Below, one piece after another: positions 9,600 through 19,252 of a stretch of DNA of 64,000 bases. Positions within the stretch are counted from its first letter, which is position 1. Every line of letters begins with the position of its first letter. The position numbers and the translations under genes were made by a program. Source of the DNA: Acerihabitans arboris (lineage in GTDB: Bacteria > Pseudomonadota > Gammaproteobacteria > Enterobacterales > Enterobacteriaceae). The DNA is taken from assembly GCF_010131535.1 (NCBI RefSeq), contig NZ_WUBS01000003.1, positions 62,001 to 126,000 of the forward strand. Direction: 5' to 3'. The notes under the pieces were generated by a model. It was not told where the DNA came from and made no database searches. It worked only from the letters and a program-made list of their open reading frames with translations.

Positions 9600-10523
9600 T
9601 CAGGGGCGCCGGACGCCGGTTTGGCGGGTAATAATGCCGTAATGCTCGATACGCCGGTGGCGGGCGAAATCGAAGATGGTGGTCTTGCCGAAATTGCACA
9701 AATCCATATCGCAGCGGTGGACGATAAGCTCATCGTCCTGCCCTTTAGCCCTGGCGACCACAAAACCATTGGGATCAACGATTACGCTGCCGCCCATCAG
9801 CGGGAAGCCGTCCTCGACCCCGGCCTTGGCCACGCCGACCACCCAGGTGGCGTTTTGATAAGCGCCGGCCTGCATGCACAGTTCGGAATGGAACAGCCGC
9901 TGCTGTTCGCCTTCACCGCGTTTTTGCGAGTTGATTGACGGCGTGTTATAGCCCAGCGTGACCAGTTCCACACCCTGCAATCCCATAACACGGTAGGTTT
10001 CCGGCCAGCGACGGTCGTTGCAAATGCACATGCCTATCACGGTATCCTGGTTTTCCCAGGTGGGGAAACCCAGGTCGCCGGGTTCGAAGTAGCGCTTCTC
10101 CAGGTGCTGGAAGTCACGGCCGGTATCGAACTCGACGTGTCCGGGCAGATGCACCTTGCGATATTTGCCGATGATGTTGCCCTGGCGGTCGGTTAAGACG
10201 GAGGTGTTGTAATGATGCCCTTCAGGGGTCAGCTCGGCGTAGCCGAAAGTGATGGCAATGCCGTGCTCGCGCGAAAAATCGAATAGCGGACGGGTCGCCT
10301 CATTGGGCATCTCCCGTTCGAACCAGGTATCCACCTCGCGCTGATCTTCCATATACCAGCGGGGAAAAAACGTGGTCAGGGCCAGCTCCGGGAACACCAC
10401 CAGTTCGCATCCCTGCTGCCGGGCCTGTTCCAACAGCGCCAGCATGCGCCGGACCACAGTTTCCCTAGAGTCGCTTTTTTGGATAGCCCCCAACTGGGCG
10501 CCGCCGATGACAATTTCGCGCAT
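9600..10523 (-). CDS. N-carbamoyl-D-amino-acid hydrolase (D-carbamoylase)
   Basis: A 307-residue nitrilase-superfamily enzyme that hydrolyses N-carbamoyl-D-amino acids to D-amino acid, CO2 and ammonia. The family's Glu-Lys-Cys triad is visible: E46 in VVFPELALTTFFPRW, K123 in GKYRKVHLPGH, C168 in GMCICNDRRWPETYRVMGLQG. The sequence around these and the stretch HLEKRYFEPGDLGF look very close to Agrobacterium-type D-carbamoylase, and the length agrees. The ATG at 10523 (MREIVIGGAQ) is the family start. No hydantoinase gene is in the window, so carbamoyl-D-amino acids may be imported or come from elsewhere. It is the first enzyme gene of the operon. Confidence 0.9.
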   Translation of the reverse strand: MREIVIGGAQLGAIQKSDSRETVVRRMLALLEQARQQGCELVVFPELALTTFFPRWYMEDQREVDTWFEREMPNEATRPLFDFSREHGIAITFGYAELTPEGHHYNTSVLTDRQGNIIGKYRKVHLPGHVEFDTGRDFQHLEKRYFEPGDLGFPTWENQDTVIGMCICNDRRWPETYRVMGLQGVELVTLGYNTPSINSQKRGEGEQQRLFHSELCMQAGAYQNATWVVGVAKAGVEDGFPLMGGSVIVDPNGFVVARAKGQDDELIVHRCDMDLCNFGKTTIFDFARHRRIEHYGIITRQTGVRRP

Positions 10524-10644
10524 GCCGTTTTTCTCCCACAAGGCCGGCCCGATGCCGGCAAACCTTTTTCATTGCTTAGAGTCATTGTGGGAACTTCAGG
10601 TAAGGATGTCGTATGCCAATATGTCGGCCTTGGTTAACCTGAGG

Positions 10645-11565
10645 TTAATCCATATTGAACAGGTTAAAACCGCTGCCGACGAGCGTGTTGCGCAACTGCT
10701 CGACAAACACCTGGGCAAACTGCGCCAAAGGCTCGCGCCGCAGGTGCACCAGGCTGATGGTCAGGCGTTCTTCGCTGAGGATGGGCAATACCGCCATCCG
10801 CCCGGCGCCTGAGGCGCGGAAGGAAATTTCATCGACCACGGAAAAACCGCTGCCGTTTTTGACCAGCGCGCACGCGTGGTGGGGCGAGTCGACATCGATG
10901 CTGGGCCGGTATGGCAGGCCCACGTGCTCGAAGGCCATTTTCATAAAGCTGTTGAACGGCGTATCGGCGGTATAGCCGATGAACGCCGCATCCGCCAGCG
11001 CCTGGGGCAACTCGTCGGCCGGAATCCGGGTCAGCGGATGATCCAGCGGGCACACCACCATAACCCGGATATAGCTCAGCGGCACCGCGCGCAGGTTGGG
11101 ATGATCGATGGGGAATAGGGAAATACCCAGATCCGCCTGCCGGTCAAGCAGCCGGTCGCGCAGCAGGACATGCCGCAGGCATTCCAAGCTGATGCGAATA
11201 TCCTCGTTGCACTGCCGGAAAGCAGCAATGGCGTCCGGCACCAGTTGATGCCCCAGACTGGGGCTGCTGGCGACGCGCAGCACGCCGTGACGCTGCTGGA
11301 CCAGATTGTGCAACGTGGTATTGACCCGCAGGATATCGCGATACACCGATTCAACGTCGTTGAACAGGCTGCGCGCCTCCGGCGAGGGATACAGCCGTCC
11401 CTTGACGCGCTCGAACAGCTGGAAGCCGATGCGTGCCTCGGTGTGCGAGAGCATGCGACTGACTGCCGGCTGGGAAACAAACAGCAGTTGCGCGGCGCCA
11501 TTGATGGAGCCGGTGATCATGACGGCGCGAAAGACTTCGATCTGACGCAAGTTGAGCGGCTGCAT
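10645..11565 (-). CDS. LysR-family regulator of the D-amino-acid operon
   Basis: A 306-residue LysR-type protein with helix-turn-helix at residues 5-62 (GSINGAAQLLFVSQPAVSRMLSHTEARIGFQLFERVKGRL), a pattern seen in the OccR/NocR-like branch that senses amino-acid derivatives. The effector domain spans residues 90-290. It lies 121 bp upstream of the D-carbamoylase gene in the same orientation and is divergent from the AEC carrier gene, so it can act on the shared upstream region and possibly on the operon. The effector is inferred, not seen. Confidence 0.85.
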   Translation of the reverse strand: MQPLNLRQIEVFRAVMITGSINGAAQLLFVSQPAVSRMLSHTEARIGFQLFERVKGRLYPSPEARSLFNDVESVYRDILRVNTTLHNLVQQRHGVLRVASSPSLGHQLVPDAIAAFRQCNEDIRISLECLRHVLLRDRLLDRQADLGISLFPIDHPNLRAVPLSYIRVMVVCPLDHPLTRIPADELPQALADAAFIGYTADTPFNSFMKMAFEHVGLPYRPSIDVDSPHHACALVKNGSGFSVVDEISFRASGAGRMAVLPILSEERLTISLVHLRREPLAQFAQVFVEQLRNTLVGSGFNLFNMD

Positions 11566-11739
11566 TCAACGTACCTCTGTGGAATTTTAGCGTTCGCGCC
11601 GAGGACAACGCATAACATCAGGTTATAGGAAGATAGCAATTAGTATGCCAATACGCCCAAGAGCCTGAAAATTGCGCTGACAGCGAAGGGATTAGCCGGT
11701 AAAAAATACCCTTTGCCCATTGTCACAGGAGCCTTAACC

Positions 11740-12639
11740 GTGGCTGTTCCACAAACCATACTGCCCATCTCGCTGTTGATCATCCTGGGGTATGTCCAGG
11801 CGCGCCGTGGCGTTCTCGAGTCCCACGCCATCAAGGCACTGGGCGGCCTGGCCTTCAAATTGTTCATGCCGATGGTGTTGTTTACCGGCATGGTCAACGC
11901 ACCGCTGCACGACGGCCTGAACACCACAATCCTGGCGGCGTATTTCGTTCCGGCGCTGATGATTTTCACCCTTGTCAACCTGCTCGCACATCGCCGCCTC
12001 GGCCACCCAACGCCCTTTGGACTGACCGCCTCCTTTTCCAATAATGCCCTGATCGGCGTGGCGATGGTCTCGGGCCTGTTCGGCAACGACGGGCTGGTGC
12101 TGCTGTTCACCGTACTCGCCGTGCACAGCCTGCTGCTGTTCAGCTTCCAAAGCCTGTATGACAGTTTTGCCGGCAGCGAGCCGTTCAAACCCGGCCCGCT
12201 GGTGAGCAGCCTCGCCAATCCGATGATTGTCGGCCTGCTGCTGGGCACGGCGGTCAATCTGTCTAATGTGACGCTGCCGGTCTGGACCACGCAATTAACG
12301 ACCTGGCTGGCCCAGGCGGCGTTACCCTGCGCGCTGATCACGCTGGGCGCCAACTTGGCGGGCTTTCGCCTGCGCCCCGGCGGGCCTGCCCTCGGCATTA
12401 CCGCCGCCAAGCTTGTCGCCATGCCGCTGCTGGTTTTGCTGACGTGCATGCTGCTGGATATCGGCGGTATGCCACGTGGGGTGCTGGTACTGATGGCCGC
12501 CAATCCCTCCGGCGTCAATGTGCTGGGGTTTTCACGCTCGCTGGAAGACACCCAGGTAACCAGCTCGGCCATTTGTCTTTCAACACTGTTATCGGCCGTC
12601 ACCTTGCCGCTGTGGATGTGGGTTGATAGCCTACTGTAA
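11740..12639 (+). CDS. AEC-family (auxin efflux carrier) transporter
   Basis: A 299-residue membrane protein with about ten hydrophobic segments in two halves. The N-terminal part (ILPISLLIILGYVQARRGVL...ALGGLAFKLFMPMVLFTGM) and the C-terminal part (MAANPSGVNVLGFSRSLEDTQVTSSAICLSTLLSAVTLPLW) are typical of AEC/malonate-carrier-like proteins. The GTG at 11740 with AGGAG upstream is preferred over TTG at 11713. Bacterial members move dicarboxylates, 2-oxo acids or amino acids. Divergence from the LysR gene suggests export or import of a product of D-amino-acid breakdown. Confidence 0.8.
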   Translation: MAVPQTILPISLLIILGYVQARRGVLESHAIKALGGLAFKLFMPMVLFTGMVNAPLHDGLNTTILAAYFVPALMIFTLVNLLAHRRLGHPTPFGLTASFSNNALIGVAMVSGLFGNDGLVLLFTVLAVHSLLLFSFQSLYDSFAGSEPFKPGPLVSSLANPMIVGLLLGTAVNLSNVTLPVWTTQLTTWLAQAALPCALITLGANLAGFRLRPGGPALGITAAKLVAMPLLVLLTCMLLDIGGMPRGVLVLMAANPSGVNVLGFSRSLEDTQVTSSAICLSTLLSAVTLPLWMWVDSLL

Positions 12640-12950
12640 TCCGCCGGGCGAATGCGGGATAACCTGTTCATGGAGCGCCCGGAACTGAACGTGGCGCAGA
12701 GGTGCGACGTGATTTTGATCGGCTCGAACTTAATATAAATAAAAACGCGTCTCATGACCGGATTGAGATGTGATTTATTTCACATACCCGACTATCAATT
12801 TTATTTATAACTTTATCTAACATTAACTTTTGTATTCTTTAATACCATCATTTATCGGCATCAAGGACATTCCCGGTAAATCTTCGCGGCACCGGATCCT
12901 TTGCGCCAGGGCAGGATGTTTTTCTATCACCGGTTTTCAAGAGGGCCACC
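12640..12950 (+). promoter_or_regulatory. AT-rich leader of the sigma-54 activator gene
   Basis: This 311-bp stretch holds no gene. Its middle part (about 12720-12860) is strongly AT-rich, unlike its flanks, and contains the CRP box listed separately. The regulator's Shine-Dalgarno (AGAGGG) is at the right end. Confidence 0.5.
12769..12784. promoter_or_regulatory. Perfect CRP box
   Basis: The sequence TGTGATTTATTTCACA matches the CRP consensus TGTGA-N6-TCACA at every defined position. It lies about 170 bp upstream of the sigma-54 activator start. Catabolite control of the activator, and through it of the reductase operon, is inferred. Confidence 0.75.
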
Positions 12951-14462
12951 ATGTCCAGCGGAAATGTTTTTCATACGGCTAACAAGACTGGGATCGATTT
13001 TAAGAAAATCGTCGATACCCTGGAATGCCCCATCTACATAACCAACTCCAATGGCGTAACGGAATATATCAACCAGGCTTACCTGAGGGAAAACCCTATC
13101 ATAGACGCTGATGCGATCCTTGGCCGGACCATTGACGATATTATTAAAGAAGGGAAATATTTCAAAAACGCGATTACCATGGAGGTCCTTAAACAAAAGA
13201 AAGCGGCAATGGCGTTTTTTGTTCATCATCTGTTACCGGAAAAAATGGCTTTTGTGTCAGGCATGCCGGTGCTCGATGAAGAAAACAAAATTGAGCATGT
13301 GGTTTCAATACTGTATGCACAATCTTTTTTTCAGAAATTACATGCCAAATTTAACTATCCTGTTTATTCATTCGAATCCTATCATGCGCCGTTGGGAAAA
13401 AAAGGGGTGCCCGCGCCCCCACCCTTTACCAATTTGATCGGTATCAGCAAACCTATGGAAGAACTTAAGCGGATTATGCTGAGGCTCGCCAACACGGACG
13501 CTTCTGTTTTAATTAGCGGGGAATCCGGTACGGGTAAAGAAGTCGTGGCCGAGAATATCCAAAAATTAAGCGCACGATCAGACAGGCCTTTTATCAAACT
13601 CAATTGCGCGGCGATACCAGCGAGTCTTATAGAAAGCGAACTGTTCGGCTATGAAAAAGGAGCCTTCACCGGGGCTACTTCAGGGAGAGCCGGCTTTTTT
13701 GAGCAGGCAAACGGCGGTACGATATTCCTGGATGAAATCGACGACTTATCCTTCGAGGCTCAAGCTAGATTATCACGTGTCTTGCAGCAAAAAGAAATCG
13801 TCCGTGTGGGCAGCACCAAGCCTGTCAAACTGAATGTGCGGGTCATTGCCGCTACCCATTCCGATCTGGATAAAAAAATTGCCGACAAGCAATTCCGTGA
13901 AGATCTTTTTTACCGGCTCAGCCTTATTCCCATTCATTTAATCCCTTTACGGGAGAGAAAAAGCGACATCCCGTTACTGACCGAACATTTTCTCCATAAA
14001 TTTGACGCCATTTATAATAGAATTATCAGATTTCCCACGAAAACATTGAAGATATTAGTCGATTATGCCTGGCCCGGCAACATCCGGGAACTGGAAAATA
14101 TCATTGAATATTTGTATATTTGCTCCGATGAAAACTTCATCACCGAAGAAATAATCTCCCCACTGTTAGGCAAGAACGAACAACGTTCGCAGTCTGACAA
14201 TATTGACGACGAATTGTTTAATTTTTGCTCCAGGCAAATACGCAATAACAGTTCCCTGCCGGATATGCTGTCGCAAATCGAAAGGACAGTATTGGCGCTG
14301 GCCTCGGAAAAATACAAAAGTACCTATCATATGGCTACCGCCCTGGGGGTGTCCCAACCCACCATCGTCAGGAAAATGCAATCTCTGGGTCTGGGACGCA
14401 GCAGCTCCAGTCGATTTGCCATCAGGAATCATCGCCGTAAAGGCGAATTGCCGGCGCCATGA
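12951..14462 (+). CDS. Sigma-54-dependent activator, PAS-AAA-Fis type
   Basis: A 503-residue bacterial enhancer-binding protein. Residues about 18-110 form a PAS-like sensor ([28 protein letters not shown]). The AAA+ domain spans about 165-395 with Walker A GESGTGKE, the sigma-54 contact loop GAFTGA, Walker [11 protein letters not shown], and the [14 protein letters not shown] arginine region. The C-terminal helix-turn-helix is near 460-482 ([21 protein letters not shown]). There is no receiver domain, so it should respond to a ligand or redox cue through PAS. It converges with the porin gene; a perfect sigma-54 promoter at 21213-21227 in front of the reductase is its most likely target. Start ATG follows AGAGGG. 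Confidence 0.9.
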   Translation: MSSGNVFHTANKTGIDFKKIVDTLECPIYITNSNGVTEYINQAYLRENPIIDADAILGRTIDDIIKEGKYFKNAITMEVLKQKKAAMAFFVHHLLPEKMAFVSGMPVLDEENKIEHVVSILYAQSFFQKLHAKFNYPVYSFESYHAPLGKKGVPAPPPFTNLIGISKPMEELKRIMLRLANTDASVLISGESGTGKEVVAENIQKLSARSDRPFIKLNCAAIPASLIESELFGYEKGAFTGATSGRAGFFEQANGGTIFLDEIDDLSFEAQARLSRVLQQKEIVRVGSTKPVKLNVRVIAATHSDLDKKIADKQFREDLFYRLSLIPIHLIPLRERKSDIPLLTEHFLHKFDAIYNRIIRFPTKTLKILVDYAWPGNIRELENIIEYLYICSDENFITEEIISPLLGKNEQRSQSDNIDDELFNFCSRQIRNNSSLPDMLSQIERTVLALASEKYKSTYHMATALGVSQPTIVRKMQSLGLGRSSSSRFAIRNHRRKGELPAP

Positions 14463-14492
14463 CGGGCCGGCGATGTCCTCTGTTCGTTACTG

Positions 14493-15872
14493 TCACAGAC
14501 CGAGTAGTTTTTCCAACATCACGTTGACTTGGATCCAGAATGTGTAGCCATCCTCCGATTTGACGTTGGTATAGGGATACTGGTAATTGGTGTTGTTCCA
14601 GACACGAGAACCGGTCATCGTCAAATTGACTTCCGGCATCAGCATAAAGGAAGCGTCGATGCTCAACTGCTGTTCGTTACGCGGCACCCGCCACCCCGTT
14701 CCGCCCTGGGAATCGTACATATCCTGCAAGTAGCGGTGCTCTCCATCCGTCATCCTGGCCCAGCGGAAAGTCAAGCCGTAACTATCATAAGGACGGCTCT
14801 GCCAGGGTCCCGACCAGATAAGCCCAACGTCGGCCAACGTGGCTATCCCCGTGTAGGCATCCGATTGCAGGGTTTGCGACCAGCTGCCGTGCAGACTCAC
14901 GGCGCTGGGCGCGGGATTCTGGGCGTCAGCCCCGCCGTCACGCCGCCATAAGGCCTTTTTTGCCGTAAGATAGAAGCCGGAGACGTCTTTATGGGTCAGC
15001 ACCGCCGAGCTGCTGTCGTACACCTTTGAGGTGCCGTTCACCGTGGCGTAGGCGTCGTCGTATTGCAGATCGTTGTGGAACGCCAGCGCTTCCCAGTTGA
15101 AGGGATAGGGTTCCTGCTGCCAGCTGACGCGCCGCGCTACGTTGGCGACCAGCAGGGTACTACCGGAATCGTAGTCGTCGTCCCACCGTTCCCAGCCGTT
15201 GGTGAACGGAAACGCCTGATAGGTGCGCCAGACGCCGATGTTGGATTCCAGCTCCGGCGTAAAGTGGTAGCTGACGCGCGCGCCCCAGCCGGCATAAGGC
15301 GTGGGTCCGAACCCCGCCGTTTTATTCAGTACGGTATTCACGCAGGATGACGGCACGTTACAGTTGCTGAAACCGACAAACTGGCCGGGGTTGCTCTTGC
15401 CAACTTCGATGGATAATTGGTCGTTAAACAGTTTCTGTTCGTAACCAAAACGCAGCAGATGCGCGACCTTGGGGATATAGGGCGGCGGATCGCCGGCCAA
15501 CATACCGCCGGCGCTATTGCCGTATGAGGTATTATTTGAGAAGGGTACCCACAACTGCATGAAGTGGACGGTGCCGCCGGGAATCAGTCCCATCCGATCC
15601 AGGGAGAAATCCGCGCCGGCGAAAAACATCGTATATGCTTGCTGCTCGTTGGTGAAGGTCCCCGCGCTGGGGTTGCCCAACCAAAGCTGAGACGCCATGA
15701 TATGCGGGGTGACGCCGTGCTCCGACAGCCATGCCCCCGCGTCGGACAGCGGGCGGCCGGAGGATTCCGCGTCGTCGGCGGCCAGCGCCGCGCCGTTCGT
15801 TAGCACCGTGCCGCACATGATCGCGCCGGAACATAGCATGCAAGTCCATATATTATGAGGTGTTATTTTCAT
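14493..15872 (-). CDS. Carbohydrate-selective porin, OprB family (first copy)
   Basis: A 459-residue outer-membrane protein with a signal peptide ending near residue 33 (VLTNGAALAADD). The body has alternating beta-strand character with aromatic girdles and a W/Y/G-rich sequence, as in OprB-type porins (WLSEHGVTPHIMASQLWLGNPSAGTF; LRFGYEQKLFNDQLSIEVGKSNPGQFVGF). The two Cys in NCNVPSSC probably form a loop disulfide. The ATG at 15872 follows AAGGGGA. It is the last gene of the reductase/NrfCD/MFS block and has a counterpart at 33967-35367 beside the second reductase, which suggests one porin per substrate module. Confidence 0.8.
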   Translation of the reverse strand: MKITPHNIWTCMLCSGAIMCGTVLTNGAALAADDAESSGRPLSDAGAWLSEHGVTPHIMASQLWLGNPSAGTFTNEQQAYTMFFAGADFSLDRMGLIPGGTVHFMQLWVPFSNNTSYGNSAGGMLAGDPPPYIPKVAHLLRFGYEQKLFNDQLSIEVGKSNPGQFVGFSNCNVPSSCVNTVLNKTAGFGPTPYAGWGARVSYHFTPELESNIGVWRTYQAFPFTNGWERWDDDYDSGSTLLVANVARRVSWQQEPYPFNWEALAFHNDLQYDDAYATVNGTSKVYDSSSAVLTHKDVSGFYLTAKKALWRRDGGADAQNPAPSAVSLHGSWSQTLQSDAYTGIATLADVGLIWSGPWQSRPYDSYGLTFRWARMTDGEHRYLQDMYDSQGGTGWRVPRNEQQLSIDASFMLMPEVNLTMTGSRVWNNTNYQYPYTNVKSEDGYTFWIQVNVMLEKLLGL

Positions 15873-16090
15873 TGTTCTATCCCCTTGAGGTAATAAGCGA
15901 AAACGGCCGATCATTAATATATTCAATGATGGTCCGACGGTGATAACATGCCCTATTCCGGTCGAGCTATCAGCGCGTCGTCTTTCCGCCTCTGGTTATC
16001 ATTGATAAGGTACATTCCGTTAACATAATCGGGCCGACATGCCTACCAGCTTTACCGGCATGCAGGATAATTATTTAAATTGCTGCAGTT

Positions 16091-17476
16091 TTATTTCTGC
16101 GCCCGCTGGATAAAAACATCGCCATCGTTCTTATCCAGGCGTAAAAAAATAAAGCAACATAAAAACAGTCCCAAACTCATCAATAAAAATGACACATGGT
16201 AATTTTCCACCCCCTTTGCATTACTTGCGTAGTTAACATGACGCAGCAACGTGAATGTTAACGTAACGCTTATTATGATTGAAAGTAGCTGGCTCAGAAT
16301 AAGCAAGCTGTTGCCGGCATTATAGGTGTCATCCGTTAACTCACTGAACGTCAAGGTGTTCATTGTGGCATAGAGAACAGAGGTAAAAATCCCTAGTATA
16401 AATATCAATACAACAATGATATTCAGCGAGCCGTTCAAAGCCGAAAGGGTCAAAGAATAAATCAACGTAGCGCTCGCCGTCGTCGCTATAAGCAATAAAC
16501 ACCGGTACCCGCACCATTCCAATGCCGGCCGCAGCAGGAACCTGGCGCTTAACGATCCTGCCGCCAGCGACAGCATAATGATACTGACCCCCGCCGGTGA
16601 ATAATTAAACTCCAGTTGCAACATCAGCGACAGGACCAAGGGTGCCGACGCTAAAAAAATCCGCACGCAAATATTACTGGCGATACCCACGGCAAAAGTT
16701 CTGTGCCGAAACAACGAAAGCGTAAATAACGGCTCAACGGTGTTATCCTGGTGATTTTTATAGCTATACAACAACACCATTGCTATCAGGAAGAATGTCA
16801 TTACCCACAAGCTGGTAAAATATTGTTTACCGATACCCAACAAGCCAAGCAAGATAAATAATAATGCCGATACCACCAACATAAAGCCTATCGTATCGAA
16901 ATTTCCCCGCACGTTTGATCTTATCTGTTCCGGCATATATTTTTTTGCCAAGACAAAACAAATCAGGCATAGGGGAATATTTACCAGGAAAATCATTCGC
17001 CAGGAGAATGCGGTTATCAGTAGCCCACTTAACGGCGGCCCCAGTAGCGTACCCCCTAATCCCAATAAGGTGATTTTATTCAAGGCGGATAACTTTTCCG
17101 CCGGCAAGGTTGTTTTCAAAATGACAACCCGCGCCACCGGCAACATTAACGCCCCCCCCATGCCCTGTAAAAAACGCGCCAGGATAATACCGGTCAACGT
17201 ATCCGCCGAGGCGCACAAAAAAGACCCCAGGGTAAATAAGCCCAGCGATAATAGATAGATTCGCCGATAACCATAGGTATCCGCCAGCCATCCACATACC
17301 GGCGTAAATACCAGCACCGTCAGCATATAGGAAACAACCACCGTCCCCATGCTCAGGGAGGACTGATGCAATGCCTCCGCCATGGAGGGGACAGCCAGAT
17401 ATAACATAGTAGTATCCAATGATTGCATGAAAAAAGTTAATGATGCAATTCTTAGAAGCCCGGTTAGGTTGTTCAT
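16091..17476 (-). CDS. MFS transporter, DHA2/MdtD-like
   Basis: A 461-residue major facilitator with about 14 hydrophobic segments. The signature GWLADTYGYRRIYLLSLGLF follows helix 2, and ARFLQGMGGALMLPVARVVI matches the DHA2 motif C region. It starts with FMQSLDTTMLYLAVPSMAEAL, as in MdtD/EmrB-like exporters. Although the family is mostly drug exporters, its position directly after nrfD-like (start codon next to that stop) ties it to the reductase operon, where it may carry the substrate or product across the inner membrane. Confidence 0.85.
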   Translation of the reverse strand: MNNLTGLLRIASLTFFMQSLDTTMLYLAVPSMAEALHQSSLSMGTVVVSYMLTVLVFTPVCGWLADTYGYRRIYLLSLGLFTLGSFLCASADTLTGIILARFLQGMGGALMLPVARVVILKTTLPAEKLSALNKITLLGLGGTLLGPPLSGLLITAFSWRMIFLVNIPLCLICFVLAKKYMPEQIRSNVRGNFDTIGFMLVVSALLFILLGLLGIGKQYFTSLWVMTFFLIAMVLLYSYKNHQDNTVEPLFTLSLFRHRTFAVGIASNICVRIFLASAPLVLSLMLQLEFNYSPAGVSIIMLSLAAGSLSARFLLRPALEWCGYRCLLLIATTASATLIYSLTLSALNGSLNIIVVLIFILGIFTSVLYATMNTLTFSELTDDTYNAGNSLLILSQLLSIIISVTLTFTLLRHVNYASNAKGVENYHVSFLLMSLGLFLCCFIFLRLDKNDGDVFIQRAQK

Positions 17477-18415
17477 TTATGCCATTACCATCTGTCCCGC
17501 ATACAAAATAAACATGCGAAGCATTAACACGCTGCAAAGTCCGATACCGGACATGGTCACCAGGTAAGCTTTATTGAATTTAATCCGTTCGCTGCACAAC
17601 AACGTTAAAGCGATGGGTAATAAAATACCCAGCCCCACAATACCCAGCCAAAAGACCGCCCCCCAAAAACCCCTTAACGAGGTTAACGCCGCCACTTCCT
17701 TTTGCCCGCCGCTAAAAATCAGACCGATAAAAAAAACCGCCAGCAGGCCAAGCTCTATCATAATGAGCGGCAGTTCCAGCCGGTGAATAAAAGCCAGTGA
17801 CGGTGAATGGACCGATTGTTTATAGAATACCAGTCCGCAAAATATCGCCATGGCAACCGCCGACGTCAGGCCGGAGGCCAGGAAAAGCAGCGGCAAGACC
17901 GGATTGTTCAATAACGGGTAGGATTTTAAGGCGAGCAGCAGAAAGCCGGTATAGACGCCTAACAGGACCGCCAAAAAAACCATAATGCCATCAAGCCCAC
18001 GCTCCCATCCGGCGATAAGGCGCACCAGCCGGCTTACCCAGGCCGGATGAATGATATCGGTAATCTTTTCCTGATAAATAGCGATTATCCAGAGAATCAA
18101 CATCAGCATGTAAATCTGGAATAACATGACCCCCAGTGACATAACCGAATGGGGGTTGTAAAACACCATCAAATACCAAAACGTCCACGGGCGCGCCAAA
18201 TGAAAAATAAGAATCACCAGCCCCAGGGTCACCGCTAACGGCGCGATAATGGTTGTCGCCCTGATGATGCTGTCGTTGACCGCATTGACCACCAGAATTT
18301 GCCTTTTAAGCAACACGGCTATTATTATCATGCCTGATGAAATACCTATCAATAACAGGTAAATCGCAATAGGCCAATCCCAGACCAGGGTATCGAAATG
18401 AAACGCAGCGTTCAT
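17477..18415 (-). CDS. NrfD/PsrC-family quinol-oxidising membrane subunit
   Basis: A 312-residue inner-membrane protein with about eight hydrophobic segments, the length and pattern of NrfD/PsrC. Members take electrons from quinol and pass them to a partner iron-sulfur protein. The ATG at 18415 overlaps the stop of the NrfC-like gene by 4 bp (ATGA). The partner is encoded just upstream and a periplasmic flavin reductase before that, so the three should form a quinol-to-substrate electron chain. It has no nrfA or molybdoenzyme partner here, unlike standard nrf, psr or ttr operons. Confidence 0.85.
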   Translation of the reverse strand: MNAAFHFDTLVWDWPIAIYLLLIGISSGMIIIAVLLKRQILVVNAVNDSIIRATTIIAPLAVTLGLVILIFHLARPWTFWYLMVFYNPHSVMSLGVMLFQIYMLMLILWIIAIYQEKITDIIHPAWVSRLVRLIAGWERGLDGIMVFLAVLLGVYTGFLLLALKSYPLLNNPVLPLLFLASGLTSAVAMAIFCGLVFYKQSVHSPSLAFIHRLELPLIMIELGLLAVFFIGLIFSGGQKEVAALTSLRGFWGAVFWLGIVGLGILLPIALTLLCSERIKFNKAYLVTMSGIGLCSVLMLRMFILYAGQMVMA

Positions 18416-19098
18416 TCTCGTATTTCTCCAAATTTACCCGCTATATGGTAGAGCTTGGGGGAAGTGCCTAAATACAGTTTGTTTCGGTATACGGTTTTGC
18501 TGGCGATGAGTTTGGCAATATCACTATCGGGATCGTCCAGATTACCGAAGGTCAACGCCTTCACCGGGCAAATCGCCACGCAGGCGGGTGGCTTACCGGC
18601 GGCCAGATTGGTATCCCGGCAGAAATTACACTTATCCGCCGTTTTTGATAGCGGATGGATAAAACGAACCTGGTAGGGACAGGCGGCAATACAGTACCGG
18701 CATCCTACGCAACGATCGTGGTGAACATCCACTATGCCCGTTTTCTCGTCTTTGTAAGAGGCGCCGGTGGGACAAACCTCCACGCACGGCGGGTTATCGC
18801 AATGCTGACAGGATTTACGCACAAACTGTCGCGAGGTTTTGTTCAGCTCCCGGTATGTGCCGTTATCCAGAATATCCAACCGCGTGACCTCCGCCGGAAC
18901 CTGATTCACTTTATGGCAGGCTAGAATACAGGCACGGCATCCGATGCAACGGGTTTCGTCATGGATCATGCCATAGCGGATATTACCGATGACGAGGGTC
19001 TGCGGGTTAATGACTTCCGCCAGAATACGGTTGACTGGATTGGCCGCCAATACAGCGCTGCCTACCCCCATGATAAATCCACGCCGTGACACGCCCAT
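18412..19098 (-). CDS. NrfC/TtrB-like 4Fe-4S ferredoxin subunit with Tat signal
   Basis: A 228-residue electron-transfer protein with a twin-arginine signal (SRRGFIMGVGSAVLAA) at the N-terminus. Sixteen cysteines fall in four clusters: CIGCRACILACH, CQHCDNPPCVEVCP, CVGCRYCIAACP and CNFCRD...CVAICP, enough for four [4Fe-4S] centres. The start at 19098 has AAGAGGT upstream; the frame upstream of it lacks a good site. It should link the NrfD-like quinol oxidase to a periplasmic acceptor, here most simply the flavin reductase encoded next door. Confidence 0.9.
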   Translation of the reverse strand: MGVSRRGFIMGVGSAVLAANPVNRILAEVINPQTLVIGNIRYGMIHDETRCIGCRACILACHKVNQVPAEVTRLDILDNGTYRELNKTSRQFVRKSCQHCDNPPCVEVCPTGASYKDEKTGIVDVHHDRCVGCRYCIAACPYQVRFIHPLSKTADKCNFCRDTNLAAGKPPACVAICPVKALTFGNLDDPDSDIAKLIASKTVYRNKLYLGTSPKLYHIAGKFGEIRE

Positions 19099-19252
19099 AC
19101 CGACCTCTTGATTAAAATAATGCGGAAGCAATGCCCCATCACCTGCCGGAAGAACCCGGCAAGTGGTAATGCTTCCTTGTTTCTCCAGCCAATATCGCTT
19201 AATAAACGAGCAGCTATAAGATATTGCTTATCCGATTTTGCTCCACCATTTA

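Noticed and set aside
11640-12755. Long minus-strand frame opposite the AEC carrier
   Set aside because: Ser/Arg/Thr-rich antisense translation with no domain; the plus strand has a clear membrane carrier.
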